Of a stretch of 64,000 bases of DNA, positions 63,154 through 64,000 are shown in pieces. Where the stretch lies: the NCBI RefSeq assembly GCF_023702715.1, contig NZ_CP098480.1:868001-932000 (forward strand). Reading direction: 5' to 3'. The first letter of the stretch is position 1. Each line of letters begins with the position of its first letter. The DNA is from Acinetobacter sp. C32I. Lineage in GTDB: Bacteria; Pseudomonadota; Gammaproteobacteria; Pseudomonadales; Moraxellaceae. A program made the position numbers and the translations under genes. The notes below the pieces were generated by a model. The model worked only from the letters and a program-made list of their open reading frames with translations. It was not told the origin of the DNA and searched no databases.

Positions 63154-63852
63154 TCAAGAAAAATTTTTCAGGCACGGCGATGAGCTATAGCGGTGATCAA
63201 TTCCCCATGTGCGATATCCCGCCGTATCAATATGGATTTGTCCAGATGCATAAACTCCCAAGCCCATATTGAGTGCTTCGCCGTAGTCTCGCCAAAATTG
63301 ACAAAGTCTGGCTTTGTTTTCTTCTATCTTGATTTGTTCAATAGCATCGGGGTTTTCACTTCCGATACGAAAATCCAATGCCGCGTTAAAAACATGTTTT
63401 GATACCGCTGCACCGCCTGCGCACTGATTTAAAACTGGATTGCGATAGACGGATGTTACGGTGAAATGATCAATCAACTTTTGCTGAACCAATTGATTCA
63501 AAATATTCAAAGTCGGAACAATATTGCTCCATAGCTCTCTGGGTGGAATTTCATATTCAGCATAGTTGCATTTTTGCCAATCCCTTGCGGTCTGGAAAAA
63601 TTGAAAATCGGGTACATTAAATGCTGTGCCATGTTGCTTTAAAAACCGTTTATACGCCCCTATCTGTTGTTGATGTTCAACTTGAGCTGCCCAATGTTGA
63701 TAAGAGGCGGGAATGTCTTGCTGTATAACTGTTATGGGTGACAATTGCTTTTTTTGTTCAAGCTGGCTCGGCTGATGAACTTGAACCAAGTGTTCTGGGG
63801 CTTGGCATGCCGAAAGACCGCCAATAAATCCGAGTAGATACCAATATTTCAT
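63154..63852 (-). CDS. zrlA: M15-type peptidase lipoprotein (ZrlA-like)
   Basis: A 232-residue lipoprotein: signal MKYWYLLGFIGGLSAC with lipobox LSAC (Cys16). The C-terminal domain is a D,D-carboxypeptidase-like M15 peptidase with SVYRNPVLNQCAGGAAVSKHVFNAALDFRI and GQIHIDTAGYRTWG, containing the His/Asp zinc ligands. As I recall, A. baumannii has a Zur-regulated M15-like lipoprotein, ZrlA, that protects the envelope in zinc starvation. It heads the operon. Confidence 0.78.
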   Translation of the reverse strand: MKYWYLLGFIGGLSACQAPEHLVQVHQPSQLEQKKQLSPITVIQQDIPASYQHWAAQVEHQQQIGAYKRFLKQHGTAFNVPDFQFFQTARDWQKCNYAEYEIPPRELWSNIVPTLNILNQLVQQKLIDHFTVTSVYRNPVLNQCAGGAAVSKHVFNAALDFRIGSENPDAIEQIKIEENKARLCQFWRDYGEALNMGLGVYASGQIHIDTAGYRTWGIDHRYSSSPCLKNFS

Positions 63853-63901
63853 TTTGATTCACGAATGCCCTTAACTTAAATGAGTCATGCAGCGAACTTG
63901 C

Positions 63902-63941
63902 CGATGCATATTGTTATGTTATAACATAACAATATGCATCG
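63902..63941. promoter_or_regulatory. Perfect 40-bp palindrome, probable Zur box
   Basis: The left half, CGATGCATATTGTTATGTTA, is the exact reverse complement of the right half. The core TGTTATGTTATAACATAACA resembles the Acinetobacter Zur consensus (TGTTATA-N-TATAACA, from memory). It lies 50 bp before zrlA and 21 bp before a divergent start, so it could govern both. Confidence 0.75.
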
Positions 63942-63961
63942 CAACTGAAGCAAATGAAGAA

Positions 63962-64000
63962 ATGAATCTCGCCCTACCTGATATCTCTGCTGAATCTCAT
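63962..64000 (+). CDS. Start of a divergent gene, cut by the window edge (possibly folE2)
   Basis: ATG at 63962 opens MNLALPDISAESH with a weak AAGAA upstream; only 13 codons are visible. The short LPDI-type start recalls zinc-independent GTP cyclohydrolase FolE2, which is often under Zur control and would fit the palindrome 21 bp upstream. This is a guess from very few residues. Confidence 0.35.
   Translation, partial: MNLALPDISAESH

Noticed and set aside
1..64000. Insertion sequences, integrons, tRNA or rRNA genes, CRISPR arrays
   Set aside because: No transposase frame, terminal repeat pair, tRNA-like cloverleaf or spaced direct repeats were found on reading either strand.

Overview
The window looks like a stretch of Acinetobacter chromosome. 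It is AT-rich. It carries gene pairs and clusters typical of that genus: metZ-ybaB, recR, rnd-ycgL, a BLUF photoreceptor, an mdcABCDEGH-LM malonate decarboxylase operon, a phosphocholine phospholipase C, and a zinc-starvation cluster (ZrlA-like lipoprotein, Fur/Zur-like regulator, ZigA-like COG0523 GTPase). I saw no rRNA, tRNA, CRISPR array or insertion sequence. The genus is an inference from gene content and protein resemblance remembered without a search; I cannot name the species.

Layout. 1-3.3 kb is a gene-poor accessory patch. It holds two related minus-strand structured RNAs (C4-like), a candidate promoter-hairpin-terminator sRNA, a frameshifted exported-protein gene and a lone phage-type lysozyme. 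3.3-9.0 kb holds a guanidine-II riboswitch with an SMR exporter, a BLUF protein, a LysE-type exporter, an isochorismatase-like gene whose start codon seems to be lost, a degenerate MoeA-like protein and an RDD membrane protein. 9.1-21.4 kb is mostly housekeeping: 3-hydroxyisobutyrate dehydrogenase-like plus PHA-synthase-like hydrolase, metZ, ybaB, recR, rnd, ycgL, a MoxR/VWA pair, a stand-alone trpB-type gene, prmB and aroC. 21.5-28.3 kb holds a diguanylate cyclase, a TenA/PqqC-fold (HDO-type) protein, a Tat-exported phospholipase C with a small lipoprotein, and an NQO1-like oxidoreductase divergent from an AraC regulator.

28.3-34.1 kb is a six-gene minus-strand operon that resembles E. coli ynbABCD: CDP-alcohol phosphatidyltransferase, a hydrolase-methyltransferase fusion, a PAP2-like/dual-specificity phosphatase fusion, a small membrane protein, a PlsC acyltransferase and a CdsA-like CDP-diacylglycerol synthase. 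Together these could make and remodel an uncharacterised phospholipid. This is the most promising undescribed system here.

34.5-44 kb has scattered regulators and enzymes (SDR, LysR, TetR plus metallo-beta-lactamase-fold hydrolase with matching operators, Rrf2, NDH-2-like, DUF1826-like, serine beta-lactamase-like). 44-52.4 kb is mdcR and the malonate operon. 52.6-59 kb holds two TetR-controlled catabolic-looking units (isomerase plus two hydrolases; flavin amine oxidase plus helical partner). 59.2-64 kb has a TonB-dependent receptor and the zinc cluster. A perfect 40-bp palindrome, probably a Zur site, lies between the cluster and a divergent gene cut off by the window edge (perhaps folE2).
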